The notes: generated by a model not told the origin, from the sequence alone. Positions 1 through 6,650 are shown, counted from the first letter of the stretch. The stretch is 6,762 bases of DNA from Enterobacteriaceae endosymbiont of Donacia tomentosa (GCF_012571135.1 NZ_CP046217.1:1-6762), one strand, 5' to 3'. Program-made: numbers and translations.

Positions 1-3000
1 ATGAGAAAAAAATTTTTATTTTATAAAATCTTTAAGAGAGTTAACTTTTTAGCAAAAGCGTTTGTAATAATACTACTATTCAATTTTAATTGTGCTCATG
101 CCACAAGGACTAACTTCAAAAAAATGTCAAAAGTAGGGAATAAAATAGTAAAAAGTAAAAAAATAATAAATAATATAAAGTCAAAAAACTTTTTTCTATC
201 TATAAAAAGAAACAACAATTTATCAACTAAACCTATAAATGACAAATATGAGGAAGATGATATATATGATCAATTTCTCCTACAACCAGAATTTGGAAAA
301 AACGATAATGCTAATAATCACAACCACCATCACAAATATGATTATGATCATTTAAATTACTACTTAAACAAGAAATATGCGATTGATCATAACAGAAAAT
401 ATAACAGAGAAAAATTTCCATACCACCATTACCACCATTACCACCATAATGGTAGTTTTTATTGGCAAAAAAATCATAGAAACTTCAACAATAACGATAT
501 TAATTATAATTATAATACTTTTAACTCAGGGTTTTTGTATGACCAACGATATAATTATAGATATACTTACAATATAAAAGAAGAAGACTTAATTCACGAC
601 TTAATTAAAGTGAAAAATTTTCTAATGGGATTATCATATAAGTCTCTCTTTTATGATATTAAAACAAACATTGTAAATAAAATTAATTCAAAATTAGGAA
701 ATAAAATTCAATCAAGAATAAGTGATATTTTTCATTTCTTCAAAGTAAATGGAAATAGTTCAGTTAAAGTGGACTTAGATAATAATCTTAATCTTAGTGA
801 TTTCGAATTAAAATTTTTATTACCTCTAATAGAAAAAAAAAATATAATTTTTTTTACACAACAGAGCTTACATAAAACAGACAATCGTTTTCAATATAAC
901 TTTGGTTTAGGATTAAGAAAATTTATTTTAAATAAAAAATATATGTTAGGGATAAATAATTTTATTGACTATGACATTTCTTTAGAAAATGTTAGAACCG
1001 GAGTAGGATTAGAATTTTGGGATGATCTTTTCAAACTAAATTTAAATACTTATTTAGGATTAAGTAGATGGAGTCGATATGAAGACCCTCTTAACAAAAA
1101 ACTTAATAGTAATAATCAACTGCGTAATAACAATATAGATATAAATAACGACGAGTTTTTTGAAAGACCTGCTATGGGTTTAGACATTAGAGGAGAAGGA
1201 CATTTACCTTCATTACCGAATCTTATTTTTCAACTTGAATATTCTAAGTATATAGGTAATATAGGTTTTACACCAAACATCAATTTAATAGGACATAAAA
1301 AACTGTTGTCTCCCTCTATTCTTACTGCTAATATTGTATATAATCCCATACCAATGTTAACTTTCACATTGAGTAAATCTCATACTTTATATGGTAAAAA
1401 TAATATTCATTTTGGTTTTGGAGTAAATTTTAAACTAAATTCTTCTTGGTACGAACAAATACATTCAGCAGTAAAAAATTTTTTTCCATCTGTTTATAAT
1501 CATAGATATGATTTTGTAAATAGGAACAATAACATAATATTAGAATATAGAAGAAAATATATAATTAAAGCATTTGCAAATAAAGAAATAAAAAACTTTC
1601 CAAATAGTGAAAACTTTCTAGGACTGAAAATCAATAGCGTATGGGGGTTTAAAAATTCAAATTTTTATATTAATAAAAGATTCATAGATAATGGAGGCAA
1701 AATTATACATCATGATCATGATCATGATTATATAATTAAATTACCAAATTATGATTTTCTAAACGTAAGAAATAATTCTTATGTATTAAAATTAATTGTA
1801 TATGATCTCAAAGATAATAAAGATGTTACTTATGTAAAAATTCAAGTTTTACCTCCACCTATAAATAAAAATTACTCAAAAATAAATATTTACCCTGAAA
1901 ATTTTTTAGTTAATACAGAACAGGCAAAAATAACTTTTGAGGCAAGAGATAGTTATAATAATATTATGTCGCATTTAAAAAATGTAAAGTTCGTTTTTCT
2001 AGAAAATGGTATTTTAAATAAAAATAATATACACTTTAGTAAAGTTATTGAAAATCCTTTAGGGACTTATTCGGCTTACATTAGTAGTTCTTCTATAGGT
2101 CAGGGATTTATAAAAGTTCAAATTGATAATATAATAAATCGAGAATTAAGTGCAAAAATTAAAATTTCTCCACCAGTTACTGATTATTTAAATATACAAA
2201 CTGATCATATTTTTTTTATATCCAAAGTTAGTGAACCTATGACTTTGATTATTACTACTCTTGATAAGAAAGGAAATATAGTAAAAAATTCTGATATTAA
2301 AATAAACACTATAGTATCTAAAGATAGACAGGGTAAAATACGTTTAGATAGTGGTTTTTTAAATATTGAGGATTTATCTAATAATCATGTTTTTGTGGGT
2401 AGACATTTTTCTTTTAAAACAAATAAAAATGGTGTATTGAAAATTAAAGTTTCTGACCCCCATGGTATAGGAGTTCAAACTACAATTGATATTACAGCTG
2501 ATGACCATATATCAAGAAAAATAGATTTAATTTTTAAAGTTATTACCAGTCCAGATAGTAATAAAGCACAAATGTATGGTTATATGGATGATTATGTATA
2601 TTTAAATGCTAAAACGAGATTTAGAAGACCATTTTTAGAAAGGGAATATGCATCAGATATCGTATATCATCATGCAAATGAAGACTGGGGGACATTGACA
2701 TATGATAATGCCGTTAAATATTGTAACACAATGAAATATTTTATACCTATTAGGTCATTATTAAATGATTTTAGTAGTCAATACCCAGCTGATATTTTAC
2801 TCAATTTGCATGGATGGCCTATTGTATCTACTTTTAGTGGTGTTTGGTCTTCTTCGGAAAAATGGGGGCAATATCCACCTAGACATTTAATTTGGTATTT
2901 GGATTATACAAATAGAATATTTTATGAAGGACTTCATAATAGTGCGTATCTTGTTTTATGTACTAATTTATATGCAGGAGATGGTTTAGAAGAATTTGGA

Positions 3001-3006
3001 AGTTAA
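1..3006 (+). CDS. Intimin/invasin-like inverse autotransporter adhesin (type Ve secretion)
   Basis: A 1001-residue outer-membrane adhesin. Residues 1-34 form a long signal peptide (basic start, hydrophobic FVIILLF, likely cleavage after CAHA). Residues about 85-195 are low complexity, rich in Asn, His and Tyr (YHH three times at 141-149), where relatives often have a LysM domain; I see none. Residues about 245-520 match the inverse autotransporter beta-barrel, with family-typical strings FGLGLRKF (301), ERPAMGLDIRGEGHLP (388) and RYDFVNRNNNIILEYRRK (502). After a linker domain come two Big_1/Ig-like domains (about 622-722 and 725-833). The C-terminus (about 838-1001) resembles the lectin-like tip of intimin/invasin, with WGTLTYDNAVKYC (896) and C908/C987, the only cysteines outside the signal peptide. 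Barrel insertion would need BamA from the chromosome. The ATG is the first base of the window, so its ribosome binding site is visible only if the molecule is circular. The ligand is unknown. Confidence 0.93.
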   Translation: MRKKFLFYKIFKRVNFLAKAFVIILLFNFNCAHATRTNFKKMSKVGNKIVKSKKIINNIKSKNFFLSIKRNNNLSTKPINDKYEEDDIYDQFLLQPEFGKNDNANNHNHHHKYDYDHLNYYLNKKYAIDHNRKYNREKFPYHHYHHYHHNGSFYWQKNHRNFNNNDINYNYNTFNSGFLYDQRYNYRYTYNIKEEDLIHDLIKVKNFLMGLSYKSLFYDIKTNIVNKINSKLGNKIQSRISDIFHFFKVNGNSSVKVDLDNNLNLSDFELKFLLPLIEKKNIIFFTQQSLHKTDNRFQYNFGLGLRKFILNKKYMLGINNFIDYDISLENVRTGVGLEFWDDLFKLNLNTYLGLSRWSRYEDPLNKKLNSNNQLRNNNIDINNDEFFERPAMGLDIRGEGHLPSLPNLIFQLEYSKYIGNIGFTPNINLIGHKKLLSPSILTANIVYNPIPMLTFTLSKSHTLYGKNNIHFGFGVNFKLNSSWYEQIHSAVKNFFPSVYNHRYDFVNRNNNIILEYRRKYIIKAFANKEIKNFPNSENFLGLKINSVWGFKNSNFYINKRFIDNGGKIIHHDHDHDYIIKLPNYDFLNVRNNSYVLKLIVYDLKDNKDVTYVKIQVLPPPINKNYSKINIYPENFLVNTEQAKITFEARDSYNNIMSHLKNVKFVFLENGILNKNNIHFSKVIENPLGTYSAYISSSSIGQGFIKVQIDNIINRELSAKIKISPPVTDYLNIQTDHIFFISKVSEPMTLIITTLDKKGNIVKNSDIKINTIVSKDRQGKIRLDSGFLNIEDLSNNHVFVGRHFSFKTNKNGVLKIKVSDPHGIGVQTTIDITADDHISRKIDLIFKVITSPDSNKAQMYGYMDDYVYLNAKTRFRRPFLEREYASDIVYHHANEDWGTLTYDNAVKYCNTMKYFIPIRSLLNDFSSQYPADILLNLHGWPIVSTFSGVWSSSEKWGQYPPRHLIWYLDYTNRIFYEGLHNSAYLVLCTNLYAGDGLEEFGS
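421..447 (+). repeat. Three exact tandem 9-bp units encoding Tyr-His-His
   Basis: TACCACCAT occurs three times in a row and keeps the adhesin reading frame, giving YHHYHHYHH at residues 141-149. It lies in the Asn/His-rich spacer between the signal peptide and the barrel. The unit is a multiple of three, so copy-number change by slippage would alter protein length without breaking the frame. Confidence 0.9.
1711..1728 (+). repeat. Three exact tandem 6-bp units encoding His-Asp
   Basis: CATGAT is repeated three times in frame and encodes HDHDHD at adhesin residues 571-576, just after another His (570). It sits in the domain between the barrel and the first Ig-like domain. The alternating His-Asp could bind metal, but nothing in the sequence proves this. 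Confidence 0.85.
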
Positions 3007-3015
3007 TTTTTGATT

Positions 3016-3046
3016 CTAAAAATCTTCTTAATAAGAAGATTTTTAG
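3016..3046 (+). terminator. Hairpin after the adhesin gene, probable terminator
   Basis: Ten bases after the adhesin stop, a perfect 14-bp inverted repeat (CTAAAAATCTTCTT at 3016-3029 and its complement at 3033-3046) surrounds a 3-nt AAT loop. The descending arm contains TTTTT, but no long T run follows, so it is not a textbook intrinsic terminator. Its position fits a transcript end separating the adhesin from pehA, or an RNA 3'-end stabiliser. Confidence 0.6.
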
Positions 3047-3242
3047 TTGGGATTTTGTTGATTATATATTTTTTTTTAAATAAAGTATTCACCATTTTTC
3101 GGTAACAAATAAATAATATTTAAGTGTATCTTTTATATTTTAAAATATATTATTTTAAATATTTTTTGATTTAAAATATTTTTTTTAAAAAAAATAAGTA
3201 TTATATTTACTAAATGCTATTTTTAGAATATTAATTAAAAAA
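3047..3242 (+). promoter_or_regulatory. Leader region of pehA, no distinct signal resolved
   Basis: About 196 bases of nearly pure A+T separate the adhesin hairpin from pehA. TTGATT at 3058-3063 followed after 17 bases by TAAAGT (3081-3086) is one weak sigma-70-like pair, but the background is so A+T-rich that chance matches are expected. The stretch 3152-3190 holds two imperfect copies of a TTTAAATATTTTTT-like unit with long A and T tracts, and may be intrinsically curved. No convincing Shine-Dalgarno sequence precedes the pehA ATG, only TTAATTAAAAAA. Confidence 0.3.
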
Positions 3243-4532
3243 ATGAAAAAATTATGTTTCACAAAAATAAAATATTTTTTCTTTTCTTATGTATTTTTTA
3301 TTTTTATAAATATGTTTTATAGTTTTTATGTTTATGCAGAAGATACACGTCATGTTAAAGAACCTATAATCCCAGAATCTTGTAAAATATTAATAGCTAA
3401 TGATAAAGTTGAAACAAATGATATACAACAAGCAGTTTTACTTTGTGCTAAAAAACATCAAATTGTTAGTTTAAAAGCATCTGATGATGCTAAACATTTA
3501 TATTTTTATTCAGGCCCAATATATATACCTTCTTATGGAGGATTATTTATTGATAAAAAGGTAATTTTATCTGCTATCCCAGACCCTTCTTTATATGATT
3601 TAGGAAATAAAACATGTGGGACATTAGATAATTTAGGTAAGGGGTGTAAACCTTTTATAACTATACAAGGTAATAGTAGTGGACTATATGGTTTTGGATA
3701 TATTGATGGACAAGGTGGAAATATTTTACATAATAAAAATTACACTTGGTGGCAATTATCTACTGAAGCTAAATTTAAAAATAAAAAACAAAATACTCCC
3801 CATTTAATTGATATTAAATCAGGAAAAAATTCTATTATATATAAATTAAATTTAATAAATTCTCCAAATTTTCATATTGTACCTTATAAAACTGATGGTT
3901 TGACTATCTGGGGGATAAATATAAAAACTCCTTCAGAAGCTCGCAACACAGATGGTATAGACCCATCATCATCTCAAAATATAACAATTACACATACAAA
4001 AATAAGTACAGGAGATGATAATATAGCAATAAAAGCTGGTAATTCCGGTGAATCAAAAAATATGACCATTATAAATAATAATTTTGGTTTGGGACATGGG
4101 ATGTCTATTGGGAGTGAAACAAATACAGGAGTACATAATATTTTAGTTAAAAATTTATCTTTAAGTAATACAATAAATGGTATTAGAATTAAAAGTGATA
4201 GTACAAGGGGGGGAATAGTAAATAACATTTATTATGAAAATATTTGTATTATAAATGTTAAAAATCCTATTCTTTTTGATGCACATTACGATGATAAAGA
4301 ACAAGGAAATAAAATTCCTGAATTTAAAAATATTTTTCTTAAAAATGTTAAAATTTTAACTCCAGGAACATTAAAATTTAATGGTTTTGATAAAAATAAA
4401 ATAATTGAAGTATTTTTAAATAATTTTAGTGTTAAAACTGGTTCGATATGGATTAAAAGTAATACTACTATACATGGCAAAATAAATAATAATATTAATG
4501 ATAATAATTGTCAATTATATAAAATAAATTAA
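3243..4532 (+). CDS. pehA: Secreted endo-polygalacturonase, glycoside hydrolase family 28
   Basis: A 429-residue pectinase expected to hydrolyse alpha-1,4 bonds of polygalacturonic acid (EC 3.2.1.15). A signal peptide covers residues 1-32 (KK start, long Phe/Tyr/Ile core, YVYA before ED). The four GH28 active-site motifs are intact: NTDGID at 235 (D237), GDD at 257 (D258, D259), GHG at 284 (H285) and RIK at 315 (R315, K317). Strings such as YIDGQGGN (153), LINSPNFHIV (204), ARNTDGIDP (233) and GHGMSIGSET (284) closely resemble Pectobacterium PehA as I remember it, as do Cys pairs 47/68 and 125/135, which would be disulfides. Length is normal for the family, about 30 residues longer than PehA. 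Pectobacterium exports PehA through the Out type II system; no secretion gene is in the window, so the route out of this cell is unknown. Exo- versus endo-action is inferred from resemblance only. Confidence 0.95.
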   Translation: MKKLCFTKIKYFFFSYVFFIFINMFYSFYVYAEDTRHVKEPIIPESCKILIANDKVETNDIQQAVLLCAKKHQIVSLKASDDAKHLYFYSGPIYIPSYGGLFIDKKVILSAIPDPSLYDLGNKTCGTLDNLGKGCKPFITIQGNSSGLYGFGYIDGQGGNILHNKNYTWWQLSTEAKFKNKKQNTPHLIDIKSGKNSIIYKLNLINSPNFHIVPYKTDGLTIWGINIKTPSEARNTDGIDPSSSQNITITHTKISTGDDNIAIKAGNSGESKNMTIINNNFGLGHGMSIGSETNTGVHNILVKNLSLSNTINGIRIKSDSTRGGIVNNIYYENICIINVKNPILFDAHYDDKEQGNKIPEFKNIFLKNVKILTPGTLKFNGFDKNKIIEVFLNNFSVKTGSIWIKSNTTIHGKINNNINDNNCQLYKIN

Positions 4533-4550
4533 TTATAATTAATTTATTTT
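4521..4550. terminator. 30-bp perfect palindrome between convergent genes, probable bidirectional terminator
   Basis: AAAATAAATTAATT (4521-4534) and its exact complement (4537-4550) flank the self-complementary AT at 4535-4536. The palindrome includes the last three codons and TAA of pehA (4530-4532) and the TAA of pheA on the other strand (complement of 4544-4546). T-rich sequence follows rightward and A-rich sequence leftward, so either transcript could end here. The stem is entirely A:T, hence weak. Confidence 0.6.
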
Positions 4551-5203
4551 TTTATTAAAACTAAAAAAATTGTTTCGTTATTTATTTTATTTGAAATATT
4601 GTTTTTTACAATATTTAAATTATAAAATTTAGCAGCTAATTCATTCCCTATCGCTGCTAAATATTTTGATTTATTTTTTTTAATTATCTTCATAGCATAT
4701 GCAGAACTATTACAATTCTCAATTTCCCAATGAGGATATTTTTTTATAAAAAAACTACACTGCTCAAATGGTTGAGGATGGCTAAGAATTGTTTTTATAT
4801 TTTTAATAAAAAAATTTGTACGTGTTACTAAACAATGTTTAATAGGTATTGCAAATTTTTCTTTAATATAAAGAGAACTTTTTTTTAAAAGAATATAGAC
4901 TTCTTTTATAAGACCTGAATAATTATTAGATATAGGTACTATAGCTTGTGTTATATAATCTTTTTCAACATAATAAAAAATTTCTTCAAAAGTGTTACAA
5001 CTTATATTAATAATTTTTTTTTTATAAAAAAAATTATTAATATAAGTTAAACTAGCTAAGTGTGAATAACTCCCTACAGGACCTAAAAAAGCTAAACTTA
5101 TCAAAGTATTTTTATTCTTTTTTATAAAATCAATACTATTGTAATTCAATACACAATTAACTTGAGAAGTTAAAATATCGGAATATATTTTTTTTTTAAT
5201 CAT
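4544..5203 (-). CDS. pheA: Stand-alone prephenate dehydratase (PDT domain only)
   Basis: Converts prephenate to phenylpyruvate, the last step before transamination to phenylalanine. With the ATG at 5203 the protein has 219 residues; a TTG at 5224 would add seven, but only the ATG has a GGA a few bases upstream. PDT motifs run in order: FLGPVGSYSHLA (39-50), CNTFEEIFYYVE (69-80), SGLIKEVY (96-103), IKHCLV (121-126), SHPQPFEQC (141-149), YPHWEIENC (156-164), AAIGNELAAKFY (183-194) and NETIF near the end. The catalytic Thr of the TRF motif is kept (T211), but Arg is Ile. Enterobacterial PheA is a fusion of about 386 residues: chorismate mutase, PDT, ACT. Here both outer domains are absent, so feedback inhibition through ACT is not expected and chorismate mutase must come from elsewhere. 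Residues 1-38 resemble the linker of the fused protein. The gene lies 48 bp after rep on the same strand with no hairpin between, probably one transcript. Confidence 0.9.
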   Translation of the reverse strand: MIKKKIYSDILTSQVNCVLNYNSIDFIKKNKNTLISLAFLGPVGSYSHLASLTYINNFFYKKKIINISCNTFEEIFYYVEKDYITQAIVPISNNYSGLIKEVYILLKKSSLYIKEKFAIPIKHCLVTRTNFFIKNIKTILSHPQPFEQCSFFIKKYPHWEIENCNSSAYAMKIIKKNKSKYLAAIGNELAAKFYNLNIVKNNISNKINNETIFLVLIKK

Positions 5204-5251
5204 TTTTCCAAAACAAAATAACAAAATTACATTAACTAAAACAAGAACATT

Positions 5252-6142
5252 TTACTTCAATTTTTTTACATGAACAATATCATTAATATCTATCCAACAT
5301 TCCCATCCTGTTGCAAAAGCAACTTCATATAAAGATTTTTTTAAATTTTGTCTGAATTTCCATAACATTTTTATTTTACTTCCACATAATTTTTGTAATG
5401 TACTAACTTTATAACATAAAGGATCATTATGTGAACAATAGAAACAATGAACCCACTGAGATAAAAATTTTCCTTTTAGTTTTCTTCTTTCTTTTAAAGA
5501 AATTCCTGTCCACATTGAATCAGTAAAAAAAGAAATAATTTTCTTATTAAGTACAATTATGTGTTTTTTATTCTTAATATTTTTATACCACTCATGTAAT
5601 AAATGCCCCATATAAAAACAATTCTTATAGCTTATTTCTATACTGCAAATAGAAAGTCTTATTAAGCATGATGTTAGCCATTCATAATCTCTCTTACCTG
5701 TTGTTCTCCCAATAGCTTTTAGAAAATCATGAGTAGAAAACATCACTTTTTCTCCCAATGGGACTTTTGTTAATCGATGTAAACATTCTAACCAAACATC
5801 TAAATCTGACTGATCTAAACTCTCTCCTGTAAATCTTATAAATAATCCATTTAAAGTTGTTTTTAAGATATTTCTTTCATATTTTCTATTACCTTTCTTT
5901 ACAATACCAAAAAGAGAACTTCGGAGCATAATGTTAGGTATTGCTCTTTTTGTTTTAGATACAAGAAGGAGATTTTTTTGTAGAAAATTTTCTTTTTTAC
6001 ATAAATTAAAATCAAAATTCTCCCTTTTATTAAAATTATCTGTAAAAATATTTTTTTTATCCTCCTTCACAGAAAAAAAATTATTTCTACACTTATTCTT
6101 TTGAACTAACAAATGTATTCTACTATAGATTGATTTACGCAT
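5252..6142 (-). CDS. trfA: TrfA-family plasmid replication initiator
   Basis: A 296-residue Rep protein expected to bind the iterons at 6321-6405 and open the origin. The TrfA core starts with RAIPNIMLRSSLFGIV (66-81) and continues through GESLDQSDLDVWLECLHRL (106-124), PLGEKVMFSTHDFLKAIGR (128-146), FLSQWVHCFYCSH (226-238) and LWKFRQNLKKSLYEV (260-274). Residues 1-65 are Lys/Asn-rich and show nothing I recognise. IncP TrfA is made in two forms from alternative starts; here Met72 (codon at 5927-5929) lies inside the conserved core, so an internal start there looks unlikely. The ATG at 6142 is preceded by AAAGAAAG about 12 bases upstream, rather far for a ribosome binding site. The gene reads away from the iterons, starting 178 bp from them, and pheA follows it. 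TrfA-type initiators occur on IncP and other proteobacterial plasmids; the symbol denotes the family, not demonstrated orthology. Confidence 0.92.
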   Translation of the reverse strand: MRKSIYSRIHLLVQKNKCRNNFFSVKEDKKNIFTDNFNKRENFDFNLCKKENFLQKNLLLVSKTKRAIPNIMLRSSLFGIVKKGNRKYERNILKTTLNGLFIRFTGESLDQSDLDVWLECLHRLTKVPLGEKVMFSTHDFLKAIGRTTGKRDYEWLTSCLIRLSICSIEISYKNCFYMGHLLHEWYKNIKNKKHIIVLNKKIISFFTDSMWTGISLKERRKLKGKFLSQWVHCFYCSHNDPLCYKVSTLQKLCGSKIKMLWKFRQNLKKSLYEVAFATGWECWIDINDIVHVKKLK

Positions 6143-6210
6143 TAAACTTAATTACTTTCTTTATAAGAAAAATAAACACACAAACAAAACGAAAGACAAC
6201 ACAATGAGTT

Positions 6211-6238
6211 ATATTAGAGATATATTATAAAATGTCAA
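6211..6238 (-). promoter_or_regulatory. Candidate sigma-70 promoter of rep (and pheA)
   Basis: Read on the minus strand, a perfect TTGACA -35 box (complement of 6233-6238) is followed after 16 bases by TAATAT (complement of 6211-6216), four of six matches to the -10 consensus. Transcription would start near 6205 and leave a leader of about 60 bases before the rep ATG. A perfect TATAAT also lies at 6224-6229, but it has no -35 box at proper spacing. The promoter lies between the iterons and rep, where autoregulation by Rep would be possible. Confidence 0.4.
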
Positions 6239-6320
6239 CTTTTTTTTTATACTTCATATATTTATTTTTAGTTTCAAAAAAAATTCAAAGAAGAGTCAAT
6301 TTTATACTATTTTTTAATAA

Positions 6321-6405
6321 ATTCGGGATAGCAGGTAGCAAAATTCGGGATAGCAGGTAGCAAAATTCGGGATAGCAGGTAGCAAAATTCGGGATAGCAG
6401 GTAGC
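6321..6405. repeat. Four direct 22-bp iterons, probable Rep binding sites
   Basis: Units start at 6321, 6343, 6365 and 6387 with an exact 22-bp period. Each has ATTC followed by the core GGGATAGCAGGTAGC; the first three end AAA, while the fourth is identical for 19 bases (to 6405) and then runs into CCCC. Each core contains TAGCA-GG-TAGCA, a 5-bp direct repeat at 7-bp spacing. The period is about two helical turns, placing all copies on the same DNA face, as in iteron origins. The cores are more than half G+C in a strongly A+T-rich plasmid, so they stand out. The sequence does not match the 17-bp IncP iteron as I remember it. Confidence 0.93.
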
Positions 6406-6445
6406 CCCCTGTACATACTTTTTTCTTTCTTAAAAAATAAAAATC

Positions 6446-6533
6446 TTTTATAATCATTTTATAATCATTTTATAATCATTTTATAATCATTTTATAGTCA
6501 TTTTATAATCATTCTATAGTTATTTTATAAGAA
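6446..6533. repeat. Eight 11-bp direct repeats (TTTTATAATCA), origin-opening or partition-like array
   Basis: Consecutive 11-bp units begin at 6446, 6457, 6468, 6479, 6490, 6501, 6512 and 6523. Units 1-4 and 6 are exactly TTTTATAATCA; unit 5 is TTTTATAGTCA, unit 7 TTCTATAGTTA and unit 8 TTTTATAAGAA. Decay continues beyond, with TTATATAATTA at 6534 and TTTTATAATTA at 6566. The array starts 40 bases past the iterons. Possible roles are a DNA unwinding element, phased curvature, or a partition site; 11-bp repeats make up the R1 parC centromere, but no partition gene is present here. Confidence 0.85.
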
Positions 6534-6621
6534 TTATATAATTACTCTATATTTCCTTTGTAATATTTTATAATTACTCTTTAGTAGTTTTAAAGTATCC
6601 ATAAAATTTCATCTATATAGC

Positions 6622-6650
6622 TTGATTTACATTAAAAAATGTTTTATCAT
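6622..6650 (+). promoter_or_regulatory. Weak candidate promoter for the adhesin, if circular
   Basis: TTGATT (6622-6627) is followed after 17 bases by TATCAT (6645-6650), four and five matches of six to the sigma-70 boxes. Transcription would run rightward off the window end and, on a circle, reach the adhesin ATG after a leader of roughly 105 bases. The last bases before the junction (AAGATAAAAGTT) contain only a poor purine-rich ribosome binding site. Chance matches are likely at this base composition. Confidence 0.25.

Noticed and set aside
377..577. 66-codon plus-strand reading frame inside the adhesin gene
   Set aside because: It is a shadow of the His/Asn-rich repeats in another frame, with Ile/Thr runs and no recognisable domain.
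3974..4480. Two minus-strand reading frames of 84 and 64 codons opposite pehA
   Set aside because: They lie antisense to the conserved GH28 core, have no recognisable domain and no ribosome binding site, and look like mirror products of A+T-rich coding DNA.
5204..5224. TTG start of pheA at 5224 giving seven more residues
   Set aside because: The ATG at 5203 is a better start with GGA upstream, and the extra residues (MLFCFGK) match nothing in the family. It remains possible.
6224..6229. Perfect minus-strand TATAAT as the rep -10 box
   Set aside because: The only good -35 (TTGACA) ends 3 bases away, and no acceptable -35 lies 16-18 bases upstream.
6321..6405. CRISPR array
   Set aside because: The 22-bp units are strictly tandem with no spacers and no cas genes nearby; iterons next to a Rep gene explain them.
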